A stretch of 25,275 bases of DNA from DASZHJ01 sp035581425. Its GTDB lineage: Bacteria > Pseudomonadota > Alphaproteobacteria > ATCC43930 > CGMCC-115725. The translations under genes and the position numbers were made by a program. The notes beneath the pieces are model-generated. The model was not told the origin of the DNA and made no database searches. It was given only the letters and a program-made list of their open reading frames with translations. Within the stretch, counting starts at the first letter, position 1. Every line of letters begins with the position of its first letter. The stretch spans positions 1-25,275 of the forward strand of contig DATJVP010000056.1 of assembly GCA_035581425.1 (NCBI GenBank), in the 5' to 3' direction. Positions 1-9,200 of the stretch are shown piece by piece.

Positions 1-1068
<1,068 letters not shown>

Positions 1069-1146
1069 GGACGGGAAACCCGAGGACGAAACGCGGGCGA
1101 CGGGGATTGTTACGGCGGCTCGCCGCTCGCGAAAAAGGAACACATC

Positions 1147-1467
<321 letters not shown>

Positions 1468-1474
1468 GGCGCCC

Positions 1475-2185
1475 ATGCGTACCGGTCTCATCGCCCAGAA
1501 GCTCGGCATGTCCCGGGTGTTCACCGAGGAGGGCAACCACGTCCCCGTGACGGTGCTCAAGGTCGACAACTGCCAGGTCGTCGCCGTCCGCACGGAGGAG
1601 AAGGACAAGTACAACGCGGTCCAGCTCGGCGTGGGCTCGCGGCGGGTCAAGACGGTCACCAAGCCTGAGCGCGGCCATTTCGCCAAGAGCAAGGTCGAGC
1701 CCAAGCGCAAGGTCGCGGAGTTCCGCGTGAGCAAAGATGCGCTCCTCGAGCCCGGCGTCGAGCTCTCGGCGGAGCATTTCGTGCCGGGACAGTTCGTCGA
1801 CGTCGTCGGCACCAGCATCGGTCGCGGCTTCCAGGGCCCGATGAAGCGGCACAATTTCGGCGGCTTGCGCGCCAGCCACGGTGTCTCGGTCTCCCATCGC
1901 AGCCACGGCTCGACCGGACAGCGCCAGGACCCCGGCAAGGTCTTCAAGAACAAGCGCATGGCCGGCCACATGGGCGACGTGCGCGTGACGACGCAGAACC
2001 TCCGGGTGGTCGCGACCGACGGCGAGCGCGGCCTCATCCTCGTGAAGGGCGCGGTGCCCGGCTACGACGGCGCCTTCGTCCTCGTGAGCGACGCGGTGAA
2101 GCGCCCGGCGCCCAAGGACAAGAAGCTGCCCTTCCCGGCCGCCATCAAGGCCAAGGCGGAGCCCGCCAAGGGCGGAGGCGAGTGA
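1475..2185 (+). CDS. rplC: 50S ribosomal protein L3
   Basis: L3 is an early-assembly 50S protein whose central loop reaches toward the peptidyl transferase centre. The 236 residues start MRTGLIAQKLGMSRVF. They carry the loop with HGSTGQRQDPGKVFKNK; Gln149 is at the place methylated by PrmB in E. coli L3 (Gln150 there). The protein is somewhat longer than E. coli L3 (about 209) because of a Lys/Ala/Pro-rich tail after residue ~210, which is common in alphaproteobacteria. It starts 7 bases after rpsJ and stops one base before rplD. Confidence 0.98.
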   Translation: MRTGLIAQKLGMSRVFTEEGNHVPVTVLKVDNCQVVAVRTEEKDKYNAVQLGVGSRRVKTVTKPERGHFAKSKVEPKRKVAEFRVSKDALLEPGVELSAEHFVPGQFVDVVGTSIGRGFQGPMKRHNFGGLRASHGVSVSHRSHGSTGQRQDPGKVFKNKRMAGHMGDVRVTTQNLRVVATDGERGLILVKGAVPGYDGAFVLVSDAVKRPAPKDKKLPFPAAIKAKAEPAKGGGE

Positions 2186-2186
2186 C

Positions 2187-2807
2187 ATGAAGGTCTCGGT
2201 CAAAAACCTCGAGAACAAGGACGTCGGCGAGATCGAGCTCGCCGAGGACGTCTTCGCCGCGCCTGTGCGCCGCGACATCCTCGCGCGCGTCGTCAACTGG
2301 CAGCTCGCGAAGCGCCGGGCCGGCACGCACAAAACCAAGGGCATCTCCGACATCCAAGGCACGACGAAGAAGCCGTGGCGGCAGAAGGGCACGGGCCGCG
2401 CGCGCCAAGGCAGCCTGCGCTCCCCGCAATTCCGCGGCGGCGCCGTGATCTTCGGGCCGGTCGTGCGCGATCACGGTTTCAGCCTGCAGAAGAAGGTGCG
2501 GCGCATGGGTCTCAAGAGCGCGCTCTCGGCGAAGCAGGCCGAGGGCAAGCTCGTGGTGATCGACGCGGCCGCGGTCAAGGCGCCCAAGACCAAGGAGCTC
2601 GCGCAGCGCTTCAAGAAGCTCGGCTGGGAGTCCGTGCTGATCATCGACGGACCCGCGGTCGACGAGAGCTTCGCACGCGCCGCGCGGAACATTCCCAAGG
2701 TCGACGTACTGCCGCAGCAAGGCGCCAACGTCTACGACATCCTCCGCCGCGACACGCTGGTGCTGACGCGGGCGGCGGTCGAGCATCTGGAGGCGCGCCT
2801 CAAATGA
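2187..2807 (+). CDS. rplD: 50S ribosomal protein L4
   Basis: L4 binds 23S rRNA near the exit tunnel. In E. coli it also represses the S10 operon; no such leader can be judged here because the operon start is outside the window. The 206 residues contain the tunnel-loop signature KKPWRQKGTGRARQGS and the C-terminal VDVLPQQGANVYDILRRDTLVLT. A GGAGG site at 2173-2177 lies inside the end of rplC, 9 bases before the ATG. The stop codon overlaps the rplW start (ATGA). Confidence 0.98.
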   Translation: MKVSVKNLENKDVGEIELAEDVFAAPVRRDILARVVNWQLAKRRAGTHKTKGISDIQGTTKKPWRQKGTGRARQGSLRSPQFRGGAVIFGPVVRDHGFSLQKKVRRMGLKSALSAKQAEGKLVVIDAAAVKAPKTKELAQRFKKLGWESVLIIDGPAVDESFARAARNIPKVDVLPQQGANVYDILRRDTLVLTRAAVEHLEARLK

Positions 2808-3136
2808 GCCGATTCCGCGTCATTCCCAAAGCCGAGACCAGACTCTCGCGCGAGCGCATGTACGAGATCGTCCGCCTCCCCGTGATCACGGAGAAGGCGA
2901 CGATGGCGTCCGAGCACAATCAGGTGACGTTCCGCGTGCCGCTCGACGCCAACAAGCGCGAGGTCAAGGCCGCGGTCGAGGGTCTCTTCAAGGTCAAGGT
3001 AACCGCGGTCAACACGATCCGCGTCAAGGGCAAGAGCAAGCGCTTCCGCGGCTTCATGGGCAAGCGGCCCGATTACAAAAAGGCGATCGTGACCCTCGAC
3101 GAGGGCTCGCGGATCGACGTGACGACAGGGATCTGA
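2804..3136 (+). CDS. rplW: 50S ribosomal protein L23
   Basis: L23 sits at the tunnel exit and docks trigger factor and SRP. The core runs from YEIVRLPVITEKATM through VNTIRVKGKSKRFRGFMGKRPDYKKAIVTL, as in the family. Two starts are possible. The ATG at 2804 overlaps the rplD stop as ATGA, has GGAGG 10 bases upstream and gives 110 residues. The ATG at 2858 gives 92 residues, begins unusually close to the conserved core and has no good ribosome-binding site. I chose 2804; the first ~18 residues are the uncertain part. The frame is open well upstream inside rplD, but that part is out of frame with L4 and is not real. Confidence 0.95.
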   Translation: MSRFRVIPKAETRLSRERMYEIVRLPVITEKATMASEHNQVTFRVPLDANKREVKAAVEGLFKVKVTAVNTIRVKGKSKRFRGFMGKRPDYKKAIVTLDEGSRIDVTTGI

Positions 3137-3140
3137 GCCG

Positions 3141-3968
3141 ATGGCACTCAAGTCATTCAAGCCGACGACGCCGGGCCAGCGCCAGCTCGTCATCATCGAT
3201 CGGAGCGAGCTCTGGAAGGGCCCGCCGGTGAAGGCGTTGACCGAGGGCAAGCGCGAGCAAGGCGGGCGCAACAACGCGGGCCGCATCACGGTGCGGCATC
3301 GGGGCGGCGGGCACAAGCGCCGCTTCCGCGTCATCGACTTCAAGCGCGCCAAGCGCGACGTGTCGGCGGAGGTCGTACGCCTCGAATACGACCCGAACCG
3401 CAGCGGCTTCATCGCGCTCGTCAAATACGAGGACGGCGAGCTCAGCTACATCCTGGCGCCGCAGCGTCTGAAGGCCGGCGACAAGATCGTGGCGGGCGAG
3501 CGCGTCGACGTGAAGCCCGGGAACGCCATGCCGATGCGGAACATCCCCGTGGGCACGATCATCCACAACGTCGAGCTCAAGGCGGGCAAGGGCGGCCAGC
3601 TCGCGCGCTCCGCCGGGACCTACGTGCAGCTCGTGGGCCGCGACGCCGGCTACGCGCTGCTCAGGCTTTCCTCGGGCGAGGTGCGGCGCGTGCGCGGCGA
3701 ATGCCTCGCAACCATCGGCGCGGTCTCGAACCCCGACGAGCAGAACATCGTCATCGGCAAGGCCGGCCGGAACCGGTGGCTCGGCAAACGCCCCACCGTG
3801 CGCGGCGTCGCTATGAACCCGATCGATCATCCCCATGGCGGCGGCGAGGGTCGCACCTCAGGCGGCCGTCATCCCGTCACCCCCTGGGGCAAGGGCACCA
3901 AGGGTACGAAGACCCGTCACAACAAGGCGACCGACCGCTACATCGTGCGGCGTCGCCGCGGCAAGTAA
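3141..3968 (+). CDS. rplB: 50S ribosomal protein L2
   Basis: L2 is needed for 30S-50S association and peptidyl transferase activity. The 275 residues are the normal length. They show LKSFKPTTPGQRQL at the start, RNNAGRITVRHRGGGHK-type rRNA contacts and the C-terminal block NPIDHPHGGGEGRTSGG followed by HPVTPWGKGTKG. This block contains the histidine region important for catalysis. It starts 4 bases after the rplW stop, with only a weak AGGGA site about 10 bases upstream, so it probably depends on coupled translation from rplW. Confidence 0.98.
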   Translation: MALKSFKPTTPGQRQLVIIDRSELWKGPPVKALTEGKREQGGRNNAGRITVRHRGGGHKRRFRVIDFKRAKRDVSAEVVRLEYDPNRSGFIALVKYEDGELSYILAPQRLKAGDKIVAGERVDVKPGNAMPMRNIPVGTIIHNVELKAGKGGQLARSAGTYVQLVGRDAGYALLRLSSGEVRRVRGECLATIGAVSNPDEQNIVIGKAGRNRWLGKRPTVRGVAMNPIDHPHGGGEGRTSGGRHPVTPWGKGTKGTKTRHNKATDRYIVRRRRGK

Positions 3969-3980
3969 CGGAGACAGGAC

Positions 3981-4265
3981 GTGGCACGCTCAGTCTGGAA
4001 AGGGCCGTTCGTGGACGGCTATCTCTTAAAGAAGGCAGAGAAGGTGCGTGGCACCGGTCGCAACGAGGTCATCAAGACCTGGTCGCGGCGCTCCACCATC
4101 TTCCCGCAGTTCGTCGGCCTCACCTTCGGCGTCTACAACGGGCACAAGTTCATCCCCGTGCTCGTGACCGAGAACATGATCGGCCACAAGCTCGGCGAGT
4201 TCTCCCCGACGCGGAATTTCCACGGACACTCCGCCGACCGCAAGGTCGTGAAGAGGGAGGATTAG
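3981..4265 (+). CDS. rpsS: 30S ribosomal protein S19
   Basis: S19 is a 30S head protein that forms a complex with S13 next to the A-site tRNA. The 94 residues begin ARSVWKGPFVDGYLLKKAEK and include the conserved TWSRRSTIFPQFVG and GHKLGEFSPTRNFHGHSADRK. The start codon is GTG at 3981, preceded by CGGAGAC and AGGA; an ATG start is not available at the right position. It follows rplB by 12 bases and precedes rplV by 4. Confidence 0.98.
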   Translation: MARSVWKGPFVDGYLLKKAEKVRGTGRNEVIKTWSRRSTIFPQFVGLTFGVYNGHKFIPVLVTENMIGHKLGEFSPTRNFHGHSADRKVVKRED

Positions 4266-4269
4266 GTCC

Positions 4270-4668
4270 ATGGGCAAGCCCGCAGCAAAGCGCAGGCTCG
4301 CGGAGACCGAGGCCAAGGCCTATTTGCATGGTCTCAAGGTGAGTGCGCGGAAGCTCAACCTCGTTGCGCAGACGATCCGCGGCAAGAGCGCCAATGCCGC
4401 GCTCGCGGAATTGACCTTCTCGCGCAAGCGCATCGCGCGCGACGTCAGGAAGGTCCTCCAGTCCGCGATCGCCAATGCCGAGAACAACCACCAGCTCGAC
4501 GTTGACCGCCTTGTCGTGAAAGAGGCGAGTGTCGGCCGTGCCTTCGCGATGAGCCGCTTCCACAGCCGCGGCCGCGGGCGCGTCGCACACATCGAGAAAT
4601 ATTTCAGCAACCTCACCGTCGTCGTCGAGGAGCGCAAGGAGCAGGTGCAGGAGGAGGACAAGGCCTAA
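4270..4668 (+). CDS. rplV: 50S ribosomal protein L22
   Basis: L22 lines the exit tunnel with L4; its beta-hairpin loop is the site of some macrolide-resistance changes. The 132 residues hold the core LKVSARKLNLVAQTIRGKSA, NAENNHQLD and the hairpin GRAFAMSRFHSRGRGR. They also carry a slightly extended N-terminus and an acidic/basic C-tail (about 12 residues beyond E. coli). A strong GAGGGAGG site lies 9 bases upstream. The TAA stop shares its last base with the ATG of rpsC (TAATG). Confidence 0.98.
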   Translation: MGKPAAKRRLAETEAKAYLHGLKVSARKLNLVAQTIRGKSANAALAELTFSRKRIARDVRKVLQSAIANAENNHQLDVDRLVVKEASVGRAFAMSRFHSRGRGRVAHIEKYFSNLTVVVEERKEQVQEEDKA

Positions 4669-5348
4669 TGGGTCAGAAAGTCAATCCGATCGGGCTCCGG
4701 CTCGGCATCAACCGCACCTGGGAGTCCCGCTGGTTCGCCCGGCGCGACTACGGCAACCTGCTGCACGAGGATCTGCGGCTGCGCAAGTTCCTGAGCGAGC
4801 GGCTGTCGCAGGCGGGCGCGAGCCGCATCGTGATCGAGCGCGCCGCGAAAAAGACGCGGATCACCATCCATTCCGCGCGCCCCGGCGTCGTCATCGGCAA
4901 GAAGGGCGCGGACATCGAGAAGCTCCGCGTCGATCTCGGCAAGATGACCAAGAGCGAGGTGAGCCTCAACATCGTCGAGATCCGAAAGCCCGAGATCGAG
5001 GCGAAGCTGATCGCCGAGAGCATCGCCCAGCAGCTCGAGCGCCGCGTGGCCTTCCGCCGCGCGATGAAGCGCGCGGTGCAGTCGGCGATGCGCCTGGGCG
5101 CGCTCGGCATCCGCATCAACTGCTCGGGCCGTCTCGGCGGCGCCGAGATTGCGCGGCTCGAATGGTACCGCGAGGGCCGCGTTCCCTTGCACACGCTCCG
5201 CGCGGACGTCGATTTCGGCACCGCCACCGCCATGACCACCTACGGCACCTGCGGCGTCAAGGTCTGGGTGTTCCGTGGCGAGGTGATGCAGCACGACCCG
5301 ATGGCGCAGGACAAGCGCGCGCAAGAAGCGCAGCCGACCCGCGCCTGA
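4668..5348 (+). CDS. rpsC: 30S ribosomal protein S3
   Basis: S3 forms part of the mRNA entry channel and helicase. The 226 residues begin MGQKVNPIGLRLGINRTWES. They contain a type II KH domain with the GKKG loop at residues 77-80 and the C-terminal signature GRLGGAEIARLEWYREGRVPLHTLRADVD (split here: GRLGGAEIAR / LEWYREGRVPLHT). It overlaps rplV by one base and is followed 28 bases later by rplP. Confidence 0.98.
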   Translation: MGQKVNPIGLRLGINRTWESRWFARRDYGNLLHEDLRLRKFLSERLSQAGASRIVIERAAKKTRITIHSARPGVVIGKKGADIEKLRVDLGKMTKSEVSLNIVEIRKPEIEAKLIAESIAQQLERRVAFRRAMKRAVQSAMRLGALGIRINCSGRLGGAEIARLEWYREGRVPLHTLRADVDFGTATAMTTYGTCGVKVWVFRGEVMQHDPMAQDKRAQEAQPTRA

Positions 5349-5376
5349 GAGGAGAGAGTAAGAAGGTCCGATCGCC

Positions 5377-5796
5377 ATGCTCAGTCCAGCACGCACCAAA
5401 TACCGCAAGGCTCACAAGGGCCGCATCCACGGCGAGGCCAAGGGCGGCACCACGCTCAACTTCGGCAATTGCGGCATGAAGGCGCTCGAGCCCGGCCGCA
5501 TCACCGCGCGCCAGCTCGAGGCGGCGCGCCGCGCGATCACGCGCCACATCCGCCGCGTGGGTCGGATCTGGATCCGGATCTTCCCGGACGTGCCGGTCTC
5601 GCTGAAGCCTGCCGAGGTGCGCATGGGCTCCGGCAAGGGCAGCCCGGAGTTCTGGGTCTGCCGCGTCAAGCCCGGCCGCATCCTCTTCGAGATGGACGGC
5701 GTGCCGGCGCAGATCGCGGATGAGGCCTTCGCGCTCGCGGCGGCAAAGCTGCCGATCGCGACCAAGGTCGTGCGCCGCTTGGGCGAGGAGGGCTGA
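5377..5796 (+). CDS. rplP: 50S ribosomal protein L16
   Basis: L16 is a late-assembly 50S protein that helps position A-site tRNA. The 139 residues start MLSPARTKYRKAHKGR and include AARRAITRHIRRVGRIWIRIF, then EVRMGSGKGSPEFWV. The Arg in the RMGSGKG motif corresponds to the position hydroxylated in E. coli L16. The C-terminus EAFALAAAKLPI is typical. The leader contains GGAGAG and AAGG, but both are rather far from the ATG (14 bases or more), so the ribosome-binding site is unremarkable. Confidence 0.97.
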   Translation: MLSPARTKYRKAHKGRIHGEAKGGTTLNFGNCGMKALEPGRITARQLEAARRAITRHIRRVGRIWIRIFPDVPVSLKPAEVRMGSGKGSPEFWVCRVKPGRILFEMDGVPAQIADEAFALAAAKLPIATKVVRRLGEEG

Positions 5797-5800
5797 TCCC

Positions 5801-5998
5801 ATGAACGCGCAAGACGTCCGCTCGAAATCGACCGACGAGCTCAACGCCGAGCTCGACCAGCTCGCGAAGGAGCAGTTCAACCTGCGCTTCCAGCGCTCGA
5901 GCGGCCAGCTCGAAAATACCGCGCGCGTGCGCGAGGTCCGGCGCACCATCGCGCGCATCAAGACCGTGCTGGGCGAGCGCCAGCGGGCCGCGTCCTAG
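5801..5998 (+). CDS. rpmC: 50S ribosomal protein L29
   Basis: L29 is a small two-helix protein near the tunnel exit, neighbour of L23. The 65 residues show the helical hairpin with KEQFNLRFQRSSGQLENTAR followed by VRRTIARIKTVLGER, which is diagnostic. The ATG at 5801 is chosen because GAGGAGGGC lies 7 bases upstream, overlapping the rplP stop. The open frame extends upstream inside rplP, but that part does not resemble L29. Four bases separate it from rplP. Confidence 0.97.
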   Translation: MNAQDVRSKSTDELNAELDQLAKEQFNLRFQRSSGQLENTARVREVRRTIARIKTVLGERQRAAS

Positions 5999-6012
5999 GG
6001 AGTCATCGGAAT

Positions 6013-6276
6013 ATGCCTAAGCGAATCCTCCGGGGCGTGGTCGTGAGCGACGTGCAGAGCAAGACCGTGGTCGTGCGCGTCGTGCGGCGCGTCATGCACC
6101 CCGTCTACAAGAAGTACATCACGCGCTCCAAGAACTACCAGGCGCACGACGAGGCGAATGCCTTCAAGGTCGGCGACACCGTCCGCATCGAGGAGAGCCG
6201 TCCGATCTCCAAGACGAAGCGCTGGATCGTGCTCGCGAAAGAGGGCGCTCCGGCGCCCGCCGCCGGCAAGGAGTGA
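6013..6276 (+). CDS. rpsQ: 30S ribosomal protein S17
   Basis: S17 is a primary 16S rRNA-binding protein with an OB fold. The 87 residues include LRGVVVSDVQSKTVVVRV, HPVYKKYITRSKNYQAHDE and the loop FKVGDTVRIEESRPISKTKRW, all standard. AGGGAG at 5997-6002 is the ribosome-binding site and overlaps the rpmC stop. A short Ala/Pro tail (APAPAAGKE) closes the protein. It is followed by rplN after 6 bases. Confidence 0.98.
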   Translation: MPKRILRGVVVSDVQSKTVVVRVVRRVMHPVYKKYITRSKNYQAHDEANAFKVGDTVRIEESRPISKTKRWIVLAKEGAPAPAAGKE

Positions 6277-6282
6277 CGGGCG

Positions 6283-6651
6283 ATGATCCAGATGCAAACA
6301 AATCTCGACGTCGCCGACAATTCCGGCGCCAGGCGCGTCCAGTGCATCAAGGTGCTCGGCGGCTCCAAGCGCAAATACGCGACCGTCGGCGACGTGATCG
6401 TGGTCTCCGTCAAGGAGGCGATCCCGCGCGGGCGCGTGAAGAAGGGCGACGTGCATCAGGCCGTGATCGTGCGCACTGCGAAGGAGATTCGCCGGCCCGA
6501 CGGCACGGCGATCCGCTTCGACCGCAACGCCGCCGTGCTCATCAGCAAGCAGGGCGAGCCCATCGGCACCCGCATCTTCGGGCCGGTGACGCGCGAGCTG
6601 CGCGCGCGCAAGTTCATGAAGATCGTCTCGCTCGCACCGGAGGTGCTCTGA
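6283..6651 (+). CDS. rplN: 50S ribosomal protein L14
   Basis: L14 contacts the 30S subunit at bridge B8 and is the RsfS (ribosome silencing factor) target. It has exactly the usual 122 residues: MIQMQTNLDVADNSGARRVQ at the start, GGSKRKYATVGDVIVVSVKEA, then NAAVLISKQGEPIGTRIFGPV. AAGGAG at 6268-6273, at the end of rpsQ, is the ribosome-binding site. It is followed 3 bases later by rplX. Confidence 0.98.
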   Translation: MIQMQTNLDVADNSGARRVQCIKVLGGSKRKYATVGDVIVVSVKEAIPRGRVKKGDVHQAVIVRTAKEIRRPDGTAIRFDRNAAVLISKQGEPIGTRIFGPVTRELRARKFMKIVSLAPEVL

Positions 6652-6654
6652 GCC

Positions 6655-6975
6655 ATGCCTAAGCTCAAGATCAAGAAGGGCGACAAGGTCGTGGTCATCA
6701 CCGGCCGAGACAAGGGCAAAGTCGGCGAAGTGAAGAAGGTCATGCCGACCGAGAACCGCGTCATCGTCGACGGCGTCAACATGATCAAGCGCCACACGCG
6801 GCCCTCCGCGGGCGATCCCGGCGGCATCGTCGAGAAGGAGGCCTCGATCCACGTCTCCAACGTCGCCTATGTCGACCCCAAGACCGACAAGCCGACGCGC
6901 ATCGGCTACAAGACGCTCGAGGGCGGGCGCAAGGTCCGCTACGCCAAGCGGTCCGGCGAAGTCATCGACGCCTGA
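6655..6975 (+). CDS. rplX: 50S ribosomal protein L24
   Basis: L24 is an assembly initiator of the 50S subunit. The 106 residues begin with the KOW motif KIKKGDKVVVITGRDKGKVG (about residues 4-23). GVNMIKRHTRPS and IHVSNVAYVDPKTDKPTRIG follow. GGAGG at 6639-6643 inside the rplN end serves as the ribosome-binding site. The gene is 11 bases from rplE. Confidence 0.98.
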   Translation: MPKLKIKKGDKVVVITGRDKGKVGEVKKVMPTENRVIVDGVNMIKRHTRPSAGDPGGIVEKEASIHVSNVAYVDPKTDKPTRIGYKTLEGGRKVRYAKRSGEVIDA

Positions 6976-6986
6976 AGCGAGGACCA

Positions 6987-7526
6987 ATGACCCGTCTCAA
7001 GGAGCATTACGACACCGTCGTCAGGCCCGCCCTGATGAAGGAGTTCGGCTACGAGAACCCGCTCCAGGCGCCTCGCCTGGAGAAGATCGTCGTCAACATG
7101 GGCGTGGGCGAGGCAACGCAGGACGTGAAAAAAGTCGACGCCGCTGCGAAGGAGCTCGCGCAGATCACGGGGCAGAGGGCGGTTGTGACGCGCGCCAAGA
7201 AGTCGATCGCGACCTTCAAGCTGCGCGAGAACCTGCCCATTGGTTGCAAGGTGACGCTGCGGCGCGATCGCATGTACGAGTTCCTGGACCGGCTCATCAA
7301 CATTGCGCTGCCGCGCGTGCGCGACTTCCGCGGGGTATCGCCGAAGAGCTTCGACGGCCGCGGCAACTACGCGCTCGGCCTCAAGGAGCAGCTCGTGTTC
7401 CCGGAGATCAACTACGACCAGGTCGACGCGGTGCGCGGCATGGACATCATCATCGTGACGACGGCTCGGACCGACAAGGAGGCGAAAGCTCTCCTGGCGG
7501 GTTTCTCGATGCCGTTCGTCAACTGA
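6987..7526 (+). CDS. rplE: 50S ribosomal protein L5
   Basis: L5 binds 5S rRNA and forms the central protuberance and the bridge to S13. The 179 residues have the family start RLKEHYDTVVRPALMKEFGY. They also contain LEKIVVNMGVGEA, then AVVTRAKKSIATFKLRENLPIG (split: AVVTRAKKSIA / TFKLRENLPIG) and GMDIIIVTTARTDKEAKALL. GCGAGGA lies 3 bases before the ATG. Normal length and context. Confidence 0.98.
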   Translation: MTRLKEHYDTVVRPALMKEFGYENPLQAPRLEKIVVNMGVGEATQDVKKVDAAAKELAQITGQRAVVTRAKKSIATFKLRENLPIGCKVTLRRDRMYEFLDRLINIALPRVRDFRGVSPKSFDGRGNYALGLKEQLVFPEINYDQVDAVRGMDIIIVTTARTDKEAKALLAGFSMPFVN

Positions 7527-7546
7527 GTCAAGCGAGGGCAGAACCC

Positions 7547-7852
7547 ATGGCGAAGACGAGTGCTGTCGAAAAGAATCGCAGACGCGCCGCAATGGCCAAG
7601 CGCTTTGCTGCCAAGCGAAAGCGGCTCAAGGCCATTGCCGACGACATGGATCAGACCTCGGAGGACCGCTTCGCCGCGCGTCTGAAGCTCGCGGAGCTCC
7701 CGCGTAATTCCTCGCCGAACCGCATCCGCAACCGCTGCGAGCTCACGGGACGCCCGCGCGGCAACTATCGGAAGTTCAAGCTCTCGCGCATCGCACTGCG
7801 CGAACTCGCCTCGTCCGGCCAGATACCTGGCATGGTCAAGTCGAGCTGGTAA
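7547..7852 (+). CDS. rpsN: 30S ribosomal protein S14 (zinc-free, long form)
   Basis: S14 is a 30S head protein. The 101 residues are the long form, typical of proteobacteria: MAKTSAVEKNRRRAAMAKRF, then NRIRNRCELTGRPRGNYRKF and SRIALRELASSGQIPGMVKSSW. Only one cysteine is present, so the four-Cys zinc ribbon of the short form is absent. The ATG at 7547 has GAGGG 8 bases upstream. The frame is open far upstream, across rplX and rplE, but that stretch is a shadow. It begins 20 bases after rplE. Confidence 0.97.
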   Translation: MAKTSAVEKNRRRAAMAKRFAAKRKRLKAIADDMDQTSEDRFAARLKLAELPRNSSPNRIRNRCELTGRPRGNYRKFKLSRIALRELASSGQIPGMVKSSW

Positions 7853-7865
7853 GGGAGACGAAGGC

Positions 7866-8264
7866 ATGTCGATGAGCGATCCCCTCGGGGATATGCTGAG
7901 CCGGATCCGGAACGCGCAGCGGGCGCACAAGCCCGTCGTGCGCAGCCCGGCTTCGAAGATCCGCGCCAACGTGCTGGAAGTGTTGCAGCGCGAGGGCTAC
8001 ATTCGCGGCTACACCCGCGAGGTGGTACGTCCGGGCGTGAGCGAGCTCTCGATCGAGCTCAAATACGTCGAGGGCGAGCCGGTGATCCGGGAGATCGACC
8101 GGATCTCCACGCCTGGCCGGCGCATCTACTCGCGGATCTCCGATCTGCCACGGGTCTACAACGGCCTCGGCATCGCGATCCTGTCGACGCCTCGCGGCGT
8201 CATGTCGGACAACGAGGCCCGTGCCGCCAATGTCGGCGGCGAGGTCCTCTGCCGCGTGTTCTGA
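7866..8264 (+). CDS. rpsH: 30S ribosomal protein S8
   Basis: S8 is a primary binder of the 16S central domain. In E. coli it represses the spc operon by binding near rplE; no equivalent site was established here. The 132 residues begin MSMSDPLGDMLSRIRNAQ, and the end has GLGIAILSTPRGVMSDNEAR with VGGEVLCRVF, as expected. An ATG two codons later (7872) is an alternative start. The AAGG at 7860-7863 is very close to 7866 and better spaced for 7872, while GGGAG at 7853-7857 fits 7866. Confidence 0.97.
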   Translation: MSMSDPLGDMLSRIRNAQRAHKPVVRSPASKIRANVLEVLQREGYIRGYTREVVRPGVSELSIELKYVEGEPVIREIDRISTPGRRIYSRISDLPRVYNGLGIAILSTPRGVMSDNEARAANVGGEVLCRVF

Positions 8265-8274
8265 GGAAAGAGCC

Positions 8275-8808
8275 ATGTCGCGCGTCGGCAAACATCCCGT
8301 ACAAATCCCGCAAGGCGTCAACGTCGAGGTCGCGGGACACACCGTTACGGCCAAGGGCAAGCTCGGCACGCTGAAGCTCGTCGTCGGCAGCGAGATCGAT
8401 GCCGCGGTGAAGGACGGCAAGGTCGTGGTGACGCCGAAGAGCGAGAGCCCGAGCGCCCGCATGCAGTGGGGGAGCGCGCGCGCCAACATCAACAACATGG
8501 TGAATGGCGTCTCCAAAGGCTTCTCGGTGTCGCTCGAGATCAACGGCGTCGGATACCGCGCGGCGGTGCAGGGCAAGACTCTGAACCTGCAGCTCGGCTT
8601 CAGCCACGACGTCGAGTTCCCGATCCCCGAGGGCATCAAGATCGTCTGCGAGAAGCCGACTTCGATCCAGATCTCCGGCGCGGACCGCCAGGCCGTGGGC
8701 GAGGTCGCGGCCAAGATCCGCTCCTACCGCAAGCCCGAGCCATATAAGGGCAAGGGGATCAAGTACGTGGACGAGAAGATCCGCCGCAAGGAAGGCAAGA
8801 AGAAGTAA
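8275..8808 (+). CDS. rplF: 50S ribosomal protein L6
   Basis: L6 lies at the base of the L7/L12 stalk near the sarcin-ricin loop. The 177 residues comprise two similar beta domains: MSRVGKHPVQIPQGVNVEV at the start, ANINNMVNGVSKGF, and the C-terminal domain with NGVGYRA and EPYKGKGIKYVDEKIRRKEG. GAGGAAAG about 6 bases upstream, overlapping the rpsH stop, sets the start at 8275. A short Lys-rich tail ends the protein. Confidence 0.98.
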   Translation: MSRVGKHPVQIPQGVNVEVAGHTVTAKGKLGTLKLVVGSEIDAAVKDGKVVVTPKSESPSARMQWGSARANINNMVNGVSKGFSVSLEINGVGYRAAVQGKTLNLQLGFSHDVEFPIPEGIKIVCEKPTSIQISGADRQAVGEVAAKIRSYRKPEPYKGKGIKYVDEKIRRKEGKKK

Positions 8809-8822
8809 CGGGAGACCGAGCG

Positions 8823-9188
8823 ATGCAAACGAAATCGAAGCGCCTCTTCGCGCGCCGGCAGCAGCGGGTACGCCACCGCCTCGTCACCCAAGCGACCAGG
8901 CGGCCGCGCCTTGCGGTCTTCCGCTCCTCGCTGCACATCTATGCCCAGGTGATCGACGACGTCGCCGGGCGGACGCTGGCGGCCGCTTCCTCGATGGACA
9001 AGAGCCTCCGCGAGAGTCTCAAGACCGGCGCGAACCGCGAGGCGGCGCAGGCGGTGGGCAAGCTGCTCGCCGAGCGCGCGCTCGCCGCGGGCGTCAAGTC
9101 GGTGGTCTTCGACCGCCGCGGCTATCTCTTCCACGGCCGGGTCAAGGCCCTCGCCGACGCCGCCCGCGAAGGCGGCCTCACTTTCTAG
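8823..9188 (+). CDS. rplR: 50S ribosomal protein L18
   Basis: L18 binds 5S rRNA with L5 and L25 in the central protuberance. The 121 residues show RLFARRQQRVRHRL, then RPRLAVFRSSLHIYAQVIDD, VGKLLAERALAAGV and the C-terminal VVFDRRGYLFHGRVKALADAAREGG (split: VVFDRRGYLFHGR / VKALADAAREGG), all diagnostic. Fourteen bases separate it from rplF, with GGGAG in the gap as ribosome-binding site. Confidence 0.98.
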   Translation: MQTKSKRLFARRQQRVRHRLVTQATRRPRLAVFRSSLHIYAQVIDDVAGRTLAAASSMDKSLRESLKTGANREAAQAVGKLLAERALAAGVKSVVFDRRGYLFHGRVKALADAAREGGLTF

Positions 9189-9200
9189 GAAAGCACCTCC